In this document: one piece after another, positions 30,528 to 39,550 of the stretch | Layout: every line of letters starts with the position of its first letter | Numbering within the stretch: position 1 is the first letter of the stretch | DNA from: an uncultured Pseudomonadota bacterium | GTDB taxonomy: Bacteria; Pseudomonadota; Gammaproteobacteria; Burkholderiales; CAIKXV01 | Assembly (NCBI GenBank): GCA_903831455.1 | Contig: CAIKXV010000199.1 | Coordinates: forward strand, 1 to 42,173 | Length of the DNA: 42,173 nt | Direction: 5' to 3' | The notes under the pieces: generated by a model | The model's database searches: none | Seen by the model: the letters and a program-made list of their open reading frames with translations, nothing else | Told to the model about the DNA's origin: nothing | Translations under genes and position numbers: made by a program

Positions 30528-32177
30528 TCAGCGGGTGCGACCCGGGTAGGGTGGCAGTCGATCCACGCTGGAGCCCGGTGGCAGTCGTGCAAGGCTCGCG
30601 GGCGCGAACTCCGCGAACGGGCCGTCGGCCCAGGTCACCCGCCCGCCCGCCACCGTCAGCCGCGAGGCCTGGCGGGCCGGCGAGGCGACGAACGGATCGT
30701 GGTCCAGGATCGCAAAGTCGGCCGGTCGACCCGGCGCCAGCGCCCCGGCCACCCCCTCGGCGTCGAGCGCCCAGGCGTTTCCAGCGGCCACCCTCGCCAG
30801 CGCGGCCAGCCTTGCCTCGCGCAGCCGGTCCGCATCGCCGCCCTGCAGTGTCGGGGCGAGCCAGTCGACCATGCGCCAGGGGTCGAGTCCCGCGCGACGG
30901 CTGCCGCCCCCGCCCAGGCCGATCGGGACGCCGTGTTCGACCAGCCGATCGACCAGGCCCGGCGCGGCATCCCCAGGTAACCGGACCGGGCTGAGACAGA
31001 CCCCGCCTCCGAGCCGACGCAGCGCGTTCATCGCGGTCGTGTCCGGCTCCCGGGCGATATCGACCACCCAGCGCAGGCGATCGATCGACTGGCGTTCACG
31101 CAGGCGGTCGACGGCCAGCAGCACCCCGTCGAGGGCCTGCGCATCGGCGGCTTCGATCCGCCAGGCCCAGCGGGCACGGGCCAACGCGAGCAGTGCCGAG
31201 TCGATGGCGCCGGCTTCGGTCGCGCGGATCCGGGCCCCGAGCAGTTGCAGCCACCGATCCCCCTGTCCGGCAAAGGGGACCGAACTCCACTGCGCGAGGT
31301 CGGCCGCCTCGCGACGGGCGTCGTTCGTCGCGAGGAAACAGGCGACCCGCACCGGCAGCCGCCCCGCGGCATTGAGACGCACCAGGCTCGCGTAATCATC
31401 CGGATAGGCCGCCTCGCCGATATCCACCAGCGTGGTCACGCCGAACCGCGCGTACTGCCGCCCCAGCCGCTCGACCGAGGCGTCGCGCTCGGCAGAGTCG
31501 CGTGCGGCTCCCAGCGCGTGCGCGTGCGCCGCCTGCGCGGCCATGCCCGACAGCGCCAGGCCCGCACCGGGATCCAGGCCAAGCCTGCGCGCGGCCGGCG
31601 GGTTGATCCGGCCCTGCCCCGGCGCGGTCACCACCAGCACCGGTCGTCCCCCGGCCGCGATATCGATCGCCCCGTCATCGAGCCCCGACAACCAGGCATC
31701 GACGCGAGGGCTCGCGCCCTCGACCACCACCCAGGCACCGGCGGGCAGGCCCGCGGCGTGCTCGCGCAGTCGGGCGAGCGCCACTGGGAGCGACCCCGCG
31801 CCATCCCAGCGCAGGGTCCGGGTGTAGGCGAGACCGGCCGAGAGCAGGTCCGCTTCGAGGTCGCACAGTCCGGGCACGAGCCACCGGCCCCCGGCATCGA
31901 TCACGCGCGCGCCGGCCGGCCTCAGCCCGAGCAGGGCTGCATCGCTGCCGAGCATCGAGATGCGCCCCGCCTCGACCGCGAGCGCGGTCGCGCCGTTGCC
32001 GGCCGGGTGCGCCGCGTGCACGCGGGCGTTCACCACGACCAGCGGACGACCCGGATCCCGCCCCGGCTGGCCGCGCAACGGCAGCGGTGCGGTCGCAGCG
32101 AGGCTCGCGGCGAGCTTGAGCCAGCGCCTGCGCGAGTCGCCGGACCTCACGGCCGATGCCGTTCGCCGCGCACGCAT
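30528..32177 (-). CDS. Tat-exported amidohydrolase-fold protein lacking the metal site (probable pseudoenzyme)
   Basis: A 549-residue protein of the amidohydrolase 3 (YtcJ-like) layout. The signal SRRRWLKLAAS is a good twin-arginine motif, so export of a folded protein is predicted. The fold is recognisable: VVVNARVHAAHPAGNGATALAVEAGRI, ARVIDAGGRWLVPGL, then the C-terminal NAWALDAEGVAGALAPGRPADFAILDHDPF. But the catalytic positions are replaced: IDSHAH reads D106-L-E108-A-D110, the barrel His-Ala-Gly-Asp motif reads IEAADAQAL, the Glu-His strand reads WVVDIA, and the Gly-Ser-Asp loop reads GLGGGGS. No metal site remains. It is 30 bases downstream of the CDGSH gene and in its operon. A binding or scaffold role is possible; decay is less likely because the frame is intact. 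Confidence 0.8.
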   Translation of the reverse strand: MRARRTASAVRSGDSRRRWLKLAASLAATAPLPLRGQPGRDPGRPLVVVNARVHAAHPAGNGATALAVEAGRISMLGSDAALLGLRPAGARVIDAGGRWLVPGLCDLEADLLSAGLAYTRTLRWDGAGSLPVALARLREHAAGLPAGAWVVVEGASPRVDAWLSGLDDGAIDIAAGGRPVLVVTAPGQGRINPPAARRLGLDPGAGLALSGMAAQAAHAHALGAARDSAERDASVERLGRQYARFGVTTLVDIGEAAYPDDYASLVRLNAAGRLPVRVACFLATNDARREAADLAQWSSVPFAGQGDRWLQLLGARIRATEAGAIDSALLALARARWAWRIEAADAQALDGVLLAVDRLRERQSIDRLRWVVDIAREPDTTAMNALRRLGGGVCLSPVRLPGDAAPGLVDRLVEHGVPIGLGGGGSRRAGLDPWRMVDWLAPTLQGGDADRLREARLAALARVAAGNAWALDAEGVAGALAPGRPADFAILDHDPFVASPARQASRLTVAGGRVTWADGPFAEFAPASLARLPPGSSVDRLPPYPGRTR

Positions 32178-32207
32178 GGCGCAACGCGCACCATCGGCGC
32201 GGGATCC

Positions 32208-32918
32208 TCAGGACTCGTCGCGAAAACCGCTGACCCGGTGCGAGCCATCACAGTAGGGCTTGTTGGCCGACGCGCCGCAGCGACACAGCGTGAAGCGCAT
32301 CGGATCGCCGGGTGGACGCGGATGCTCGAGCTGCACCGGGCCACTCACGCAGAACGGCCCGTCGCGCAGCACCTGGAGCCCCGGTTGCGCCGCCGGGTGG
32401 CGACCCATCTTCTCCTGCGCGGCGCTCCAGGCGAGGGCACCGGAGGGGCACAGTTCGACGGCCTGTTTCAGTGCCTGCTCGTCGACCCCATTCGGGTCTA
32501 TCCACGGTTCGCGCCCCCGCACGAAGGCCTCGGGTGCCCGTTCGGTGCAGAACCCGGTGCTCGCGCACAGGGGGCGCCGGTCGTGCACCGCGAAGCCGCG
32601 GCCCTCGTAGCGGCGGGTACCCGCCTGCGAGGGGGCGGGCTGGGCCGGCTCCTCGCCGGTGAATCCGTTGCGATTGTGCGTGCCATCGCAGAACGGCTTC
32701 TGCGCGGAGCCACCGCAGCGGCACAGGTGGACCGTGCCACGGATCGGGATCCGGGTGCCATCGGCCAGCATGCACTCGCTCAAGCCGGAGACCACGAGCG
32801 GTCCGGCCTCCACCGGCCGCAGCGAGATGACCTCGGCGCGGGCGGGCGGATCGCCGCCGGCTGCGCGGGCTCCGGGGGCGCGCGGCGCCCCGCTCGACGG
32901 ATCAGGCCTGGCCGCCAT
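32208..32918 (-). CDS. double-CDGSH iron-sulfur protein with a central ferredoxin-like module
   Basis: A 236-residue protein with three predicted iron-sulfur modules. CDGSH module 1: Cys66, Cys68, Cys77, His81 (CRCGGSAQKPFCDGTH). Centre: a divergent 4Fe-4S mono-cluster motif with Cys118, Cys124 and Cys157 (PLCASTGFC, ELCPSGAL). CDGSH module 2: Cys212, Cys214, Cys223, His227 (CRCGASANKPYCDGSH). CDGSH domains hold [2Fe-2S] clusters with three Cys and one His ligand. No signal or membrane segment is present. Its ATG overlaps the last 17 bases of the thioredoxin gene, so translation is coupled. Electron transfer or cluster delivery is likely; partner unknown. Confidence 0.88.
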   Translation of the reverse strand: MAARPDPSSGAPRAPGARAAGGDPPARAEVISLRPVEAGPLVVSGLSECMLADGTRIPIRGTVHLCRCGGSAQKPFCDGTHNRNGFTGEEPAQPAPSQAGTRRYEGRGFAVHDRRPLCASTGFCTERAPEAFVRGREPWIDPNGVDEQALKQAVELCPSGALAWSAAQEKMGRHPAAQPGLQVLRDGPFCVSGPVQLEHPRPPGDPMRFTLCRCGASANKPYCDGSHRVSGFRDES

Positions 32919-33282
32919 CTTCGCGACGGTCCGCCTCGATCTGTCGTCGCACCTCGTCCATGTCGAGGGCGCGCGCCTGCTCGAGCAGCCGATCGAGCGC
33001 CGGGCCGGGTAACGCCCCGGCCTCGTTGAACACGATGACCTGGTCGCGAAAGAGCATCAGGGTCGGGATGGAACGAATGCCGAGCGCGGCGGCGAGCGAC
33101 TGCGCCTCGTCGGAGTTGACCTTCGCGAACACGAAGTCGGGATGGCGCCCGGACGCCGCCTCGAACACCGGGGCGAACTGACGGCAGGGACCGCACCACG
33201 GCGCCCAGAAGTCGACGATCACCTGCGCGTTACCCGTGATCGTCGCCTCGAACTCTGCCTCGCCTACCTCGACCGTCGCCAT
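32902..33282 (-). CDS. thioredoxin-like protein
   Basis: A 126-residue thioredoxin-fold protein with FWAPWCGPCRQFAPVF and the cis-Pro strand GIRSIPTLMLFRD. The WCGPC active site is that of classical thioredoxins, so it probably reduces disulfides in the cytoplasm; there is no signal peptide. The C-terminus carries about 20 extra charged residues (MDEVRRQIEADRREDGG) beyond the normal end. AGGAGG nine bases before the ATG supports the start. It is first in the operon with the double-CDGSH protein and the metal-less amidohydrolase, suggesting a redox or iron-sulfur maintenance role. The divergent gene at 33533 encodes a signalling protein, with a 250-base gap between them. Confidence 0.92.
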   Translation of the reverse strand: MATVEVGEAEFEATITGNAQVIVDFWAPWCGPCRQFAPVFEAASGRHPDFVFAKVNSDEAQSLAAALGIRSIPTLMLFRDQVIVFNEAGALPGPALDRLLEQARALDMDEVRRQIEADRREDGGQA

Positions 33283-33532
33283 CGCGCTCGTCCTCCTGGC
33301 AGCGTCGGGAGGCGACGCCTCCGACCCGTCCGGTCGGCGGCCCGCATGCCCCGTGCTGCGAACAGCGCCCCGGATCATGCACTGACCCCTCGGGTCCGGC
33401 AAGCGCCGGCCCCCGGCGCGCCGGGCAGCGCGTCGCGCGCGGACCGGCGCACGATTCACGGCTACAGAATCACTGCGTCCGGCCGATATTCGTCACACTC
33501 ATGTTGCGTCGACTCCGCTTGCGCTGATCCAG

Positions 33533-36500
33533 ATGTCCTCCGTCCCGCCCGCCCCTCCCGTCCCGGATTCCCGGCAGCGACCCCATGCGGGTCCGAAGGT
33601 CAGGGGCGGATCGCTGCGGGCGCGCATGGTCGGCGTCCTGCTGCTCGCGTCGCTCCCGGTCGCGGGTGTTGCGCTGCACCAGCACGTGACGGGCCGCGCC
33701 CACCTCGTGGCAGATCTTCACCAGGAGGCGCTGGCGCTGGCGCGCAAGGCTGCATCGACGCCCGGTGTCGCGACCGGAGCCGGCAACCTGCTGGCCTGGC
33801 GGCTGCAGTCCGCGCCGGCCGGCACGGTTGCCGTGCTGATCGACCCCGACGGCCGACCTCGATTCACCTATCCGCCCGAACTGCCCGGAGGAGTCCGGCT
33901 ACCCGTCCCCGCGGGCCTGGTGCCGGACGAGGAAGGCTCGGGGGGCAGCGTGCACCCCGACGGCGAGGGCCGACGCCGCGCCTGGGCGGCAGTGGCCGCG
34001 CCGGAAGCGCCGGCCGGCACGCTGCTGGCCGTGGCCGTGCCGGCCGAATCCGCGCTGATCGACGGCGAGGCCCGGCTTCGCCGCGATCTGGCGCTGGTCT
34101 GGCTGGCCACGGTGCTGGCGATGATTGCCGCCTGGGCCAGCCTCGACCTGCTGCTGCTGCGCGACGTGAACCGGCTGGCCACCGTTGCACGCCGGATCGG
34201 CGACGGCCACCTCGACGCGGCCAGCGGCATCCGGGGCGGTGCCAACGAGGTGCGGGAACTCGCCTCCGCGCTCGACCAGATGGCGGACAAGCTCGGACGC
34301 CGCGAGCACGAGTGGCGCGTGGCGGAGTCGCGCCTGCGCGAGAGCGAGGCCAACCTGCGCCTTGCGCAGCGCGTGGGCAACGTGGGCAGCTGGCACTACG
34401 ACCTCGTCGAAGACACGCTCGACTGGTCGGAGGAACTCTATCGGATCTTCCGCGTCGATCCCGCCACGTTCCGGCCGACCGCCGCCTCCGCACCGCATTT
34501 CGTGCATCCCGACGACCGGGACCTGGTGATCTCGGCGCGCCACGAGGCCCTGCACGCAGGGCGCGAATTCAGGGTCGACTATCGCGTGGTGCTGCCCGAT
34601 GGCAGCGAGCGCATCGTGTCCTCGCGCGCGCTGGTGCAGCACGACGCCAATGGCCGGCCGGTGGCCATGATCGGCACCGTGCACGACATCACCGACCGGA
34701 TCGCCGCGGAGAAGGCCATCGCCGACAGCGAGCAGCGCGAGCGCGCGAGGGCGGCCGAACTCTCGGCGGTGCTCGACGCGGTGCCGGCAGCGGTATGGAT
34801 CGCCCACGACACCCAGGGTACCCGCCTCACCGGCAACCGGGCTGCCCACGCCCTGCTCGACACCACGGTGCAGCCGACCGACGAGCAGGCGCCGGGCGGC
34901 TCGGAACTGTTCCCGGTCGACACCGCGGTCTTCAAGGACCAGATCGAGATCCCGCCCTACGAATTGCCGATCCAGGTCGCCGCCGGCCTGGGCATCGAGG
35001 TGCGGGACTTCGAACAGCAACTCGTGTTCCGGGACGGACGCACGCGGACGGTGTTCGGCAACGCCACCCCGCTGCTCGACCGCGAATCCCGGGCCCGGGG
35101 CGCGGTCGCGGCCTTCATGGACATCACCGACTTCAAGAAGACCGAGGAGGCGTTGCGCGCGGAGAAGCGCCGTGCCGAGGTCACGCTCGCCTCGATCGCC
35201 GACGCGGTCATCGTGACCGACGACCGCGGGCAGGTCGAATACCTGAACCCGGTGGCCGAATCGCTGCTCGGCATTCCCGCCGCCCAGGCCGAGGGGCGAC
35301 CGTTTTCCACGCTCTGTCGAATCCGGCACGAGATCCACGGCGCCGACCCTGTGGATCTCGCCACCGCGTGCATCTCGCGCAACGGCCGGGTGGAACTCAA
35401 CGACCAGCACGTGCTCGAGCGGGTCGACGGCACGGAGGTGTTCGTCGATGCATCCGCCGCGCCCCTGCGCGATGCCGCCGGCACGGCCACCGGCTGCGTG
35501 CTGGTGCTGCACGACATGACCCAGCAGCGCACCATTGCGCTGCAGATCTCCTGGCAGGCCACGCACGATGCGCTGACCGGCCTGATCAACCGCGTCGAAT
35601 TCGAACGCCGCCTCGCCCGGGTGCTCGACAGCGCACGCGAGGATCCGGGTCGGGTCCATGCGGTGGCGTACCTCGACCTCGACCAGTTCAAGGTCGTCAA
35701 CGACAGCTGCGGCCACGCGGCGGGCGATGAACTGCTGCGCCAGCTCGCCGGTCGCCTGCACGAGCGCCTGCGCAAGCGCGACACCATCGCCCGGTTGGGT
35801 GGCGACGAGTTCGGACTGCTGCTCGAGGATTGCCCGCCCGAGCAGGCGATGCGCATCGCCGGCTCGCTGGTGAAGGCGGTCGCCGACTACCGCTTCAACT
35901 GGCAGGGCAAGTTCTTCTCGCTGGGCGTGAGCATCGGGCTGGTCGTGATCGACAGCGACGCCGGTTCGGCCGCCGCGGTGATGTCGGCGGCCGACGCCGC
36001 CTGCTACGAGGCCAAGGAGCGGGGCCGCAACCGCGTGCATGCCTGGCACCCGGACGATGCCGAACTGTCGCGGCGCCAGGGCGAGGCGCAGTGGGTGGAG
36101 CGGTTGCGCGGAGCGATCGAGAGCAACCGGCTCCAGGTCGACGCCCAGCCGATCGTGCCACTCGGACCTTCCGTCCCGGGCGTCACGCCCAGACGCCGGC
36201 TCGAGTTGCTGCTGCGCGTGATCGACGAACAGGGCGGCGTGGTGCCGCCGGGGGCCTTCATCCCCGCCGCCGAGCGTTTCCGCCTGATGCCGCAGTTCGA
36301 CCGCTGGATGGTGCGGCGCGCGCTGCAGTGGCTCGCGGCCGAGCAGGCGGCCTCGGGCAGCGCCTCGCTGCCGGTCTGCAGCATCAATCTCTCCGGAACG
36401 ACGATCGCCGACGACACCCTGATCCCGTACATCCGCGACCAGTTCCGAAGCGCGGGGGTACCCGCATCCTGCCTCTGCTTCGAAATCACCGAAACCGTCG

Positions 36501-36871
36501 CGGTCACCAACCTGCCGCAGGCCTCGCACGTGATCGCCGAACTGCGCGCGATGGGCTGCAGTTTCGCGCTCGACGATTTCGGCAGCGGCATGTCCTCCTT
36601 CGCCTACCTGAAGCACCTGCGGGTCGACTTCCTGAAGATCGACGGCAGCTTCGTGCGGGACATGGTCGACGACCCGATCGACTGCGCGATGGTCGAGGCC
36701 ATCAACAGGGTCGGGCAGGTGATGGGCATTCGCACGATCGCCGAGCACGCGGAGGACGAGCGCATCGTCCAGAAGCTGCGCGAACTGGGCGTCGACTACG
36801 CCCAGGGCACCGGGATCTGCGCGCCGCAGCCGCTGCCTTCGCTGCTCAGCGCCGCGGCACAGGTCAACTGA
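33533..36871 (+). CDS. membrane PAS-GGDEF-EAL cyclic-di-GMP signalling protein
   Basis: A 1112-residue sensor. Order: N-terminal helix (about 32-50), extracytoplasmic segment of about 130 residues, second helix (about 186-210), HAMP-like linker, three PAS-like modules (about 275-385, 400-540, 545-675), a GGDEF domain with intact G756-G-D-E-F760 and the inhibitory RxxD (RKRD) just before it, then an EAL domain. The EAL core reads E891-L-L-L-R; other catalytic marks (NLSG, FEITETV, DDFGSG, the Lys in FLKIDGSF, Glu in EHAED, and Gln in DYAQG) are kept. Both synthesis and hydrolysis of c-di-GMP are therefore possible. The ATG at 33533 lacks a strong ribosome site. It overlaps the convergent pabB gene by eight bases. 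Confidence 0.9.
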   Translation: MSSVPPAPPVPDSRQRPHAGPKVRGGSLRARMVGVLLLASLPVAGVALHQHVTGRAHLVADLHQEALALARKAASTPGVATGAGNLLAWRLQSAPAGTVAVLIDPDGRPRFTYPPELPGGVRLPVPAGLVPDEEGSGGSVHPDGEGRRRAWAAVAAPEAPAGTLLAVAVPAESALIDGEARLRRDLALVWLATVLAMIAAWASLDLLLLRDVNRLATVARRIGDGHLDAASGIRGGANEVRELASALDQMADKLGRREHEWRVAESRLRESEANLRLAQRVGNVGSWHYDLVEDTLDWSEELYRIFRVDPATFRPTAASAPHFVHPDDRDLVISARHEALHAGREFRVDYRVVLPDGSERIVSSRALVQHDANGRPVAMIGTVHDITDRIAAEKAIADSEQRERARAAELSAVLDAVPAAVWIAHDTQGTRLTGNRAAHALLDTTVQPTDEQAPGGSELFPVDTAVFKDQIEIPPYELPIQVAAGLGIEVRDFEQQLVFRDGRTRTVFGNATPLLDRESRARGAVAAFMDITDFKKTEEALRAEKRRAEVTLASIADAVIVTDDRGQVEYLNPVAESLLGIPAAQAEGRPFSTLCRIRHEIHGADPVDLATACISRNGRVELNDQHVLERVDGTEVFVDASAAPLRDAAGTATGCVLVLHDMTQQRTIALQISWQATHDALTGLINRVEFERRLARVLDSAREDPGRVHAVAYLDLDQFKVVNDSCGHAAGDELLRQLAGRLHERLRKRDTIARLGGDEFGLLLEDCPPEQAMRIAGSLVKAVADYRFNWQGKFFSLGVSIGLVVIDSDAGSAAAVMSAADAACYEAKERGRNRVHAWHPDDAELSRRQGEAQWVERLRGAIESNRLQVDAQPIVPLGPSVPGVTPRRRLELLLRVIDEQGGVVPPGAFIPAAERFRLMPQFDRWMVRRALQWLAAEQAASGSASLPVCSINLSGTTIADDTLIPYIRDQFRSAGVPASCLCFEITETVAVTNLPQASHVIAELRAMGCSFALDDFGSGMSSFAYLKHLRVDFLKIDGSFVRDMVDDPIDCAMVEAINRVGQVMGIRTIAEHAEDERIVQKLRELGVDYAQGTGICAPQPLPSLLSAAAQVN

Positions 36872-38309
36872 CGGGCGTCGCGCACAGCGCGAGGAACGGA
36901 CTCGCCTTGCCCACTGATTCCGAGTACTCGAACTCCGGCTCGGAGTCGTGGACGATGCCGCCGCCCGCCCAGTAGTCGGCGTTCCCGTCGCGGACCATCG
37001 CCGTGCGGATCGCGATGTTGAGGTCCATCGAGCCGTCGAATCCCACGTGGCCGATCGAACCGCAGTACACCCCTCGCCGATGGGGCTCCAGCGACTCGAT
37101 GATGCGCATCGCCTGCAGCTTGGGGGCACCGGTGATCGACCCCCCGGGGAAGCAGGCGCGCAGCAGGTCGAAGGCGTCGGTACCGGGTGACAGTTCGGCC
37201 GTGACGGTGCTGACCAGGTGGTGTACGGACGGGAAGCTCTCCACCTCGAACCGCCGCGGCACGCGCACCGTGCCGGGCCGCGCGCATTGCCCGAGATCGT
37301 TGCGCAGCAGGTCGACGATCATCACGTTCTCCGCCAGCTCCTTCGCGCTCGTCGCCAGTTCGCGCGCGAGCCGCGCATCGACGGCCGGGTCCGGATCGCG
37401 CGGGCGCGTCCCCTTGATGGGGCGCGTCTCGACCACCCCGTCGCGCAGGCCGAGAAAACGCTCGGGGGACACCGAAGCCACCTGGCCGAACGGCAGATCA
37501 AGGAAGGCGCCGAACGGTCCCGGGGCGCGCGCGCGCAGCGCCGCGTGCAGGGCGAGCGGGTCGCCCGAGAAGGGCGCCCGGAAGCGCTGCGCGAGGTTGA
37601 CCTGGTAGACCTCGCCGTCGCGCAGGGCACGGGATACCCGGGCCAGCGCCGCGAGATAGCCCTCGCGCCCGAGGTTCGACAGCGCCTCGCCCAGGACGAA
37701 GGTCCCCGGTGCTCCCGCCTGCACCGGCCGCGCATAGTGTTCGCGCAACGATTCGAGCAGCCCGGCGTCGTGGGCCACGAGCAGCGAGCGGCGGCGGCGG
37801 TGGTCGGTGAGCGCCGCCCAGCGGTAGATGCCTACGGCCATCTCGGGCCAGTGGCTATCGTCGGCCGCCGTCTCGGGCAGCCGGCGATAGCGGCGCGCGA
37901 GGTCGTAGCCGAAGTAGCCGACCAGCCCCCCCGTGAACGGCAGCACGCCGTCGGGGTCGCCGTCGTCGCCCGACGAGCCGGTGGCCGTCGGCCCCCCGGC
38001 CGCGGGGGCCTCGGGCCTTGCCCGCTCCAGTTCACGCCGGGCCACCGACAGCGGATCGCCCTGCAGCAGGTCGTAGGCCGGACGGCCGGGCGCGGGCTCC
38101 GATCGGGCGACTTCGGTCACCGACCCACGGGTGACCAGGGTCGTCACCGGCGAGGCCACCACGATGTCCCATCGCGCGAGCGGATGCCCTGCGCCGGCGC
38201 CGGTGGCACCGCTGTCGAGCAGGAGCGCCCACGGCTCGCCCGCGACCGGCGCGTACAAGTCGAGCGGCGATGCGCAATACGGGATATCGGCAATCAGGGG
38301 AGCGTGCAT
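36864..38309 (-). CDS. pabB: aminodeoxychorismate synthase component I
   Basis: A 481-residue chorismate-binding enzyme that aminates chorismate to 4-amino-4-deoxychorismate in folate synthesis, using ammonia from a PabA glutaminase. PabB rather than TrpE is indicated by VETRPIKGTRPRD: the Lys in PIKGT is the PabB nucleophile, where anthranilate synthases have Ala. Also seen: GLVGYFGYDLARRY, EVYQVNLAQRF, SPERFLGL, MIVDLLRNDLG, GGSITGAPK and CGSIGHVGFDG. The start is uncertain: MHAPLIADIPYC at 38309 fits the usual start, MSDNEG at 38411 would add 34 residues, and neither has a clear ribosome site. A low-complexity Gly/Pro insert lies near residues 125-140. It is convergent with, and overlaps by eight bases, the signalling gene. 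Confidence 0.9.
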   Translation of the reverse strand: MHAPLIADIPYCASPLDLYAPVAGEPWALLLDSGATGAGAGHPLARWDIVVASPVTTLVTRGSVTEVARSEPAPGRPAYDLLQGDPLSVARRELERARPEAPAAGGPTATGSSGDDGDPDGVLPFTGGLVGYFGYDLARRYRRLPETAADDSHWPEMAVGIYRWAALTDHRRRRSLLVAHDAGLLESLREHYARPVQAGAPGTFVLGEALSNLGREGYLAALARVSRALRDGEVYQVNLAQRFRAPFSGDPLALHAALRARAPGPFGAFLDLPFGQVASVSPERFLGLRDGVVETRPIKGTRPRDPDPAVDARLARELATSAKELAENVMIVDLLRNDLGQCARPGTVRVPRRFEVESFPSVHHLVSTVTAELSPGTDAFDLLRACFPGGSITGAPKLQAMRIIESLEPHRRGVYCGSIGHVGFDGSMDLNIAIRTAMVRDGNADYWAGGGIVHDSEPEFEYSESVGKASPFLALCATPVS

Positions 38310-38478
38310 CGGCGCCGGCAGAAGCACGTGCCGCGGCTTTCCAAGGCGTACCACGCCATGCCGCGTCCTGCCTCCGGACCCGCGAGTCGGGGAACCCTCA
38401 TTATCGGACATGCGGGCATGATCGCCCCGGCCGTCGCGGCGTGATCGCGGCCGATGCCACCCGAGCCCGTGCCGGTAC

Positions 38479-38501
38479 AGCCCCCCGGCATGCGGGGGGC
38501 T
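38479..38501. terminator. terminator-like hairpin in the pabB-gluQ divergent region
   Basis: AGCCCCCCG and its complement form a nine-bp stem around a five-base loop GCATG, followed by TTT on the plus strand. It sits about 100 bases before gluQ and 170 bases upstream of pabB, so it would stop plus-strand transcripts before gluQ. No promoter is visible left of it. It may protect gluQ from antisense transcription or act as a leader element. Confidence 0.5.
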
Positions 38502-38601
38502 TTCGACGACCGTCCGCGGACCGGCGGCAGGCGGTCGGCGCCGGCGCCTGCTCAACGCCCCGGCACTGGCCCTCGCCCGGAGCGCGGGGCAGAATGGCCG
38601 C

Positions 38602-39510
38602 GTGGAGTACCGTGGACGATTCGCGCCGTCGCCGACCGGCGATCTTCACTTCGGCTCGCTCGTGAGCGCGCTGGCCAGCTGGCTCGACGCGCGCGCGCAC
38701 CGGGGTCGCTGGCTGCTGCGCATCGAAGACCTGGACACCGCGCGCTGCGTGCCCGGTGCTGCGCCGGCGATCATCGGCGCGCTCGAACGACTGGGCCTGG
38801 TCCACGACGGGACGGCCGAGTGGCAGAGCGCGCGCACGGCCCACTACGCGCGGGCGCTCGAGCGCCTGCGGCTCGCCGGCCTCGCGTTCCCCTGCGGTTG
38901 CTCGCGCAGCGAACTGGCCGCCGCAGCCCCCGGGGTGGACGGACCGGTCTATCCCGGCACCTGCCGCGAAGGGCTGGGCGAGGGGCGCCTTGCGCGCGCC
39001 TGGCGGGTACGCGTCGACGCCGGGGATATCGTCGTCGACGATGCGATCCAGGGACCGATCAGGCAGCGCCTCGGCACCGATGTCGGCGATTTCGTCGTAC
39101 GCCGTGCCGATGGGCCCTGGGCCTACCAGCTGGCCGTGGTCGTCGACGACGCCGCCCAGGGCGTCACGCACGTGGTGCGGGGCGCCGACCTGCTCGACTC
39201 CACTCCGCGGCAGTGCTACCTGCAGCGCCTGCTCGGCTTCGAGTCTCCGCGCTACGCGCATGTTCCGGTCGCGGTCGACCGGCAGGGGAACAAGCTCTCC
39301 AAGCAGGGGCTCGCGCCTGCGGTCGACCCGCAGTCCGCGGTGCGCTGGCTGCGCGCCGCGCTGGAGTTCCTCGGCCAACCCGCGCCGCCGGCGTCGGCCA
39401 CGGACGTTCGCACCCTGCTCGACCGGGCCGTGGCGCGCTGGGATGTGCGGCGGATACCGGCTCGGCGCACGCAGCCGGCACCGGAGTTCGTGCTGCGGTC
39501 GGTGCAATGA
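38602..39510 (+). CDS. gluQ: glutamyl-Q tRNA(Asp) synthetase
   Basis: A 302-residue truncated glutamyl-tRNA synthetase paralogue that attaches glutamate to queuosine in the anticodon of tRNA(Asp). Seen: FAPSPTGDLHFGSL (HIGH-type signature), RIEDLDT, the zinc set CGCS plus YPGTC (three Cys and a Tyr), and GNKLSKQ, the KMSKS-type loop. It lacks the anticodon-binding domain of GluRS, as expected. The start is a GTG at 38602, matching the normal beginning YRGRFAPSPTG. No Shine-Dalgarno sequence precedes it; instead CAGAAT lies six bases before the GTG, where a -10 element would make the mRNA leaderless. Confidence 0.93.
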   Translation: MEYRGRFAPSPTGDLHFGSLVSALASWLDARAHRGRWLLRIEDLDTARCVPGAAPAIIGALERLGLVHDGTAEWQSARTAHYARALERLRLAGLAFPCGCSRSELAAAAPGVDGPVYPGTCREGLGEGRLARAWRVRVDAGDIVVDDAIQGPIRQRLGTDVGDFVVRRADGPWAYQLAVVVDDAAQGVTHVVRGADLLDSTPRQCYLQRLLGFESPRYAHVPVAVDRQGNKLSKQGLAPAVDPQSAVRWLRAALEFLGQPAPPASATDVRTLLDRAVARWDVRRIPARRTQPAPEFVLRSVQ

Positions 39511-39550
39511 CCGGTGCGCGCGGGGCGCGATGCCGGCGCGAGCCGCCCGG

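Noticed and set aside
33899-37129. A 1076-codon minus-strand frame opposite the GGDEF/EAL gene
   Set aside because: Antisense shadow with no recognisable motif; the plus-strand frame has complete domain signatures.
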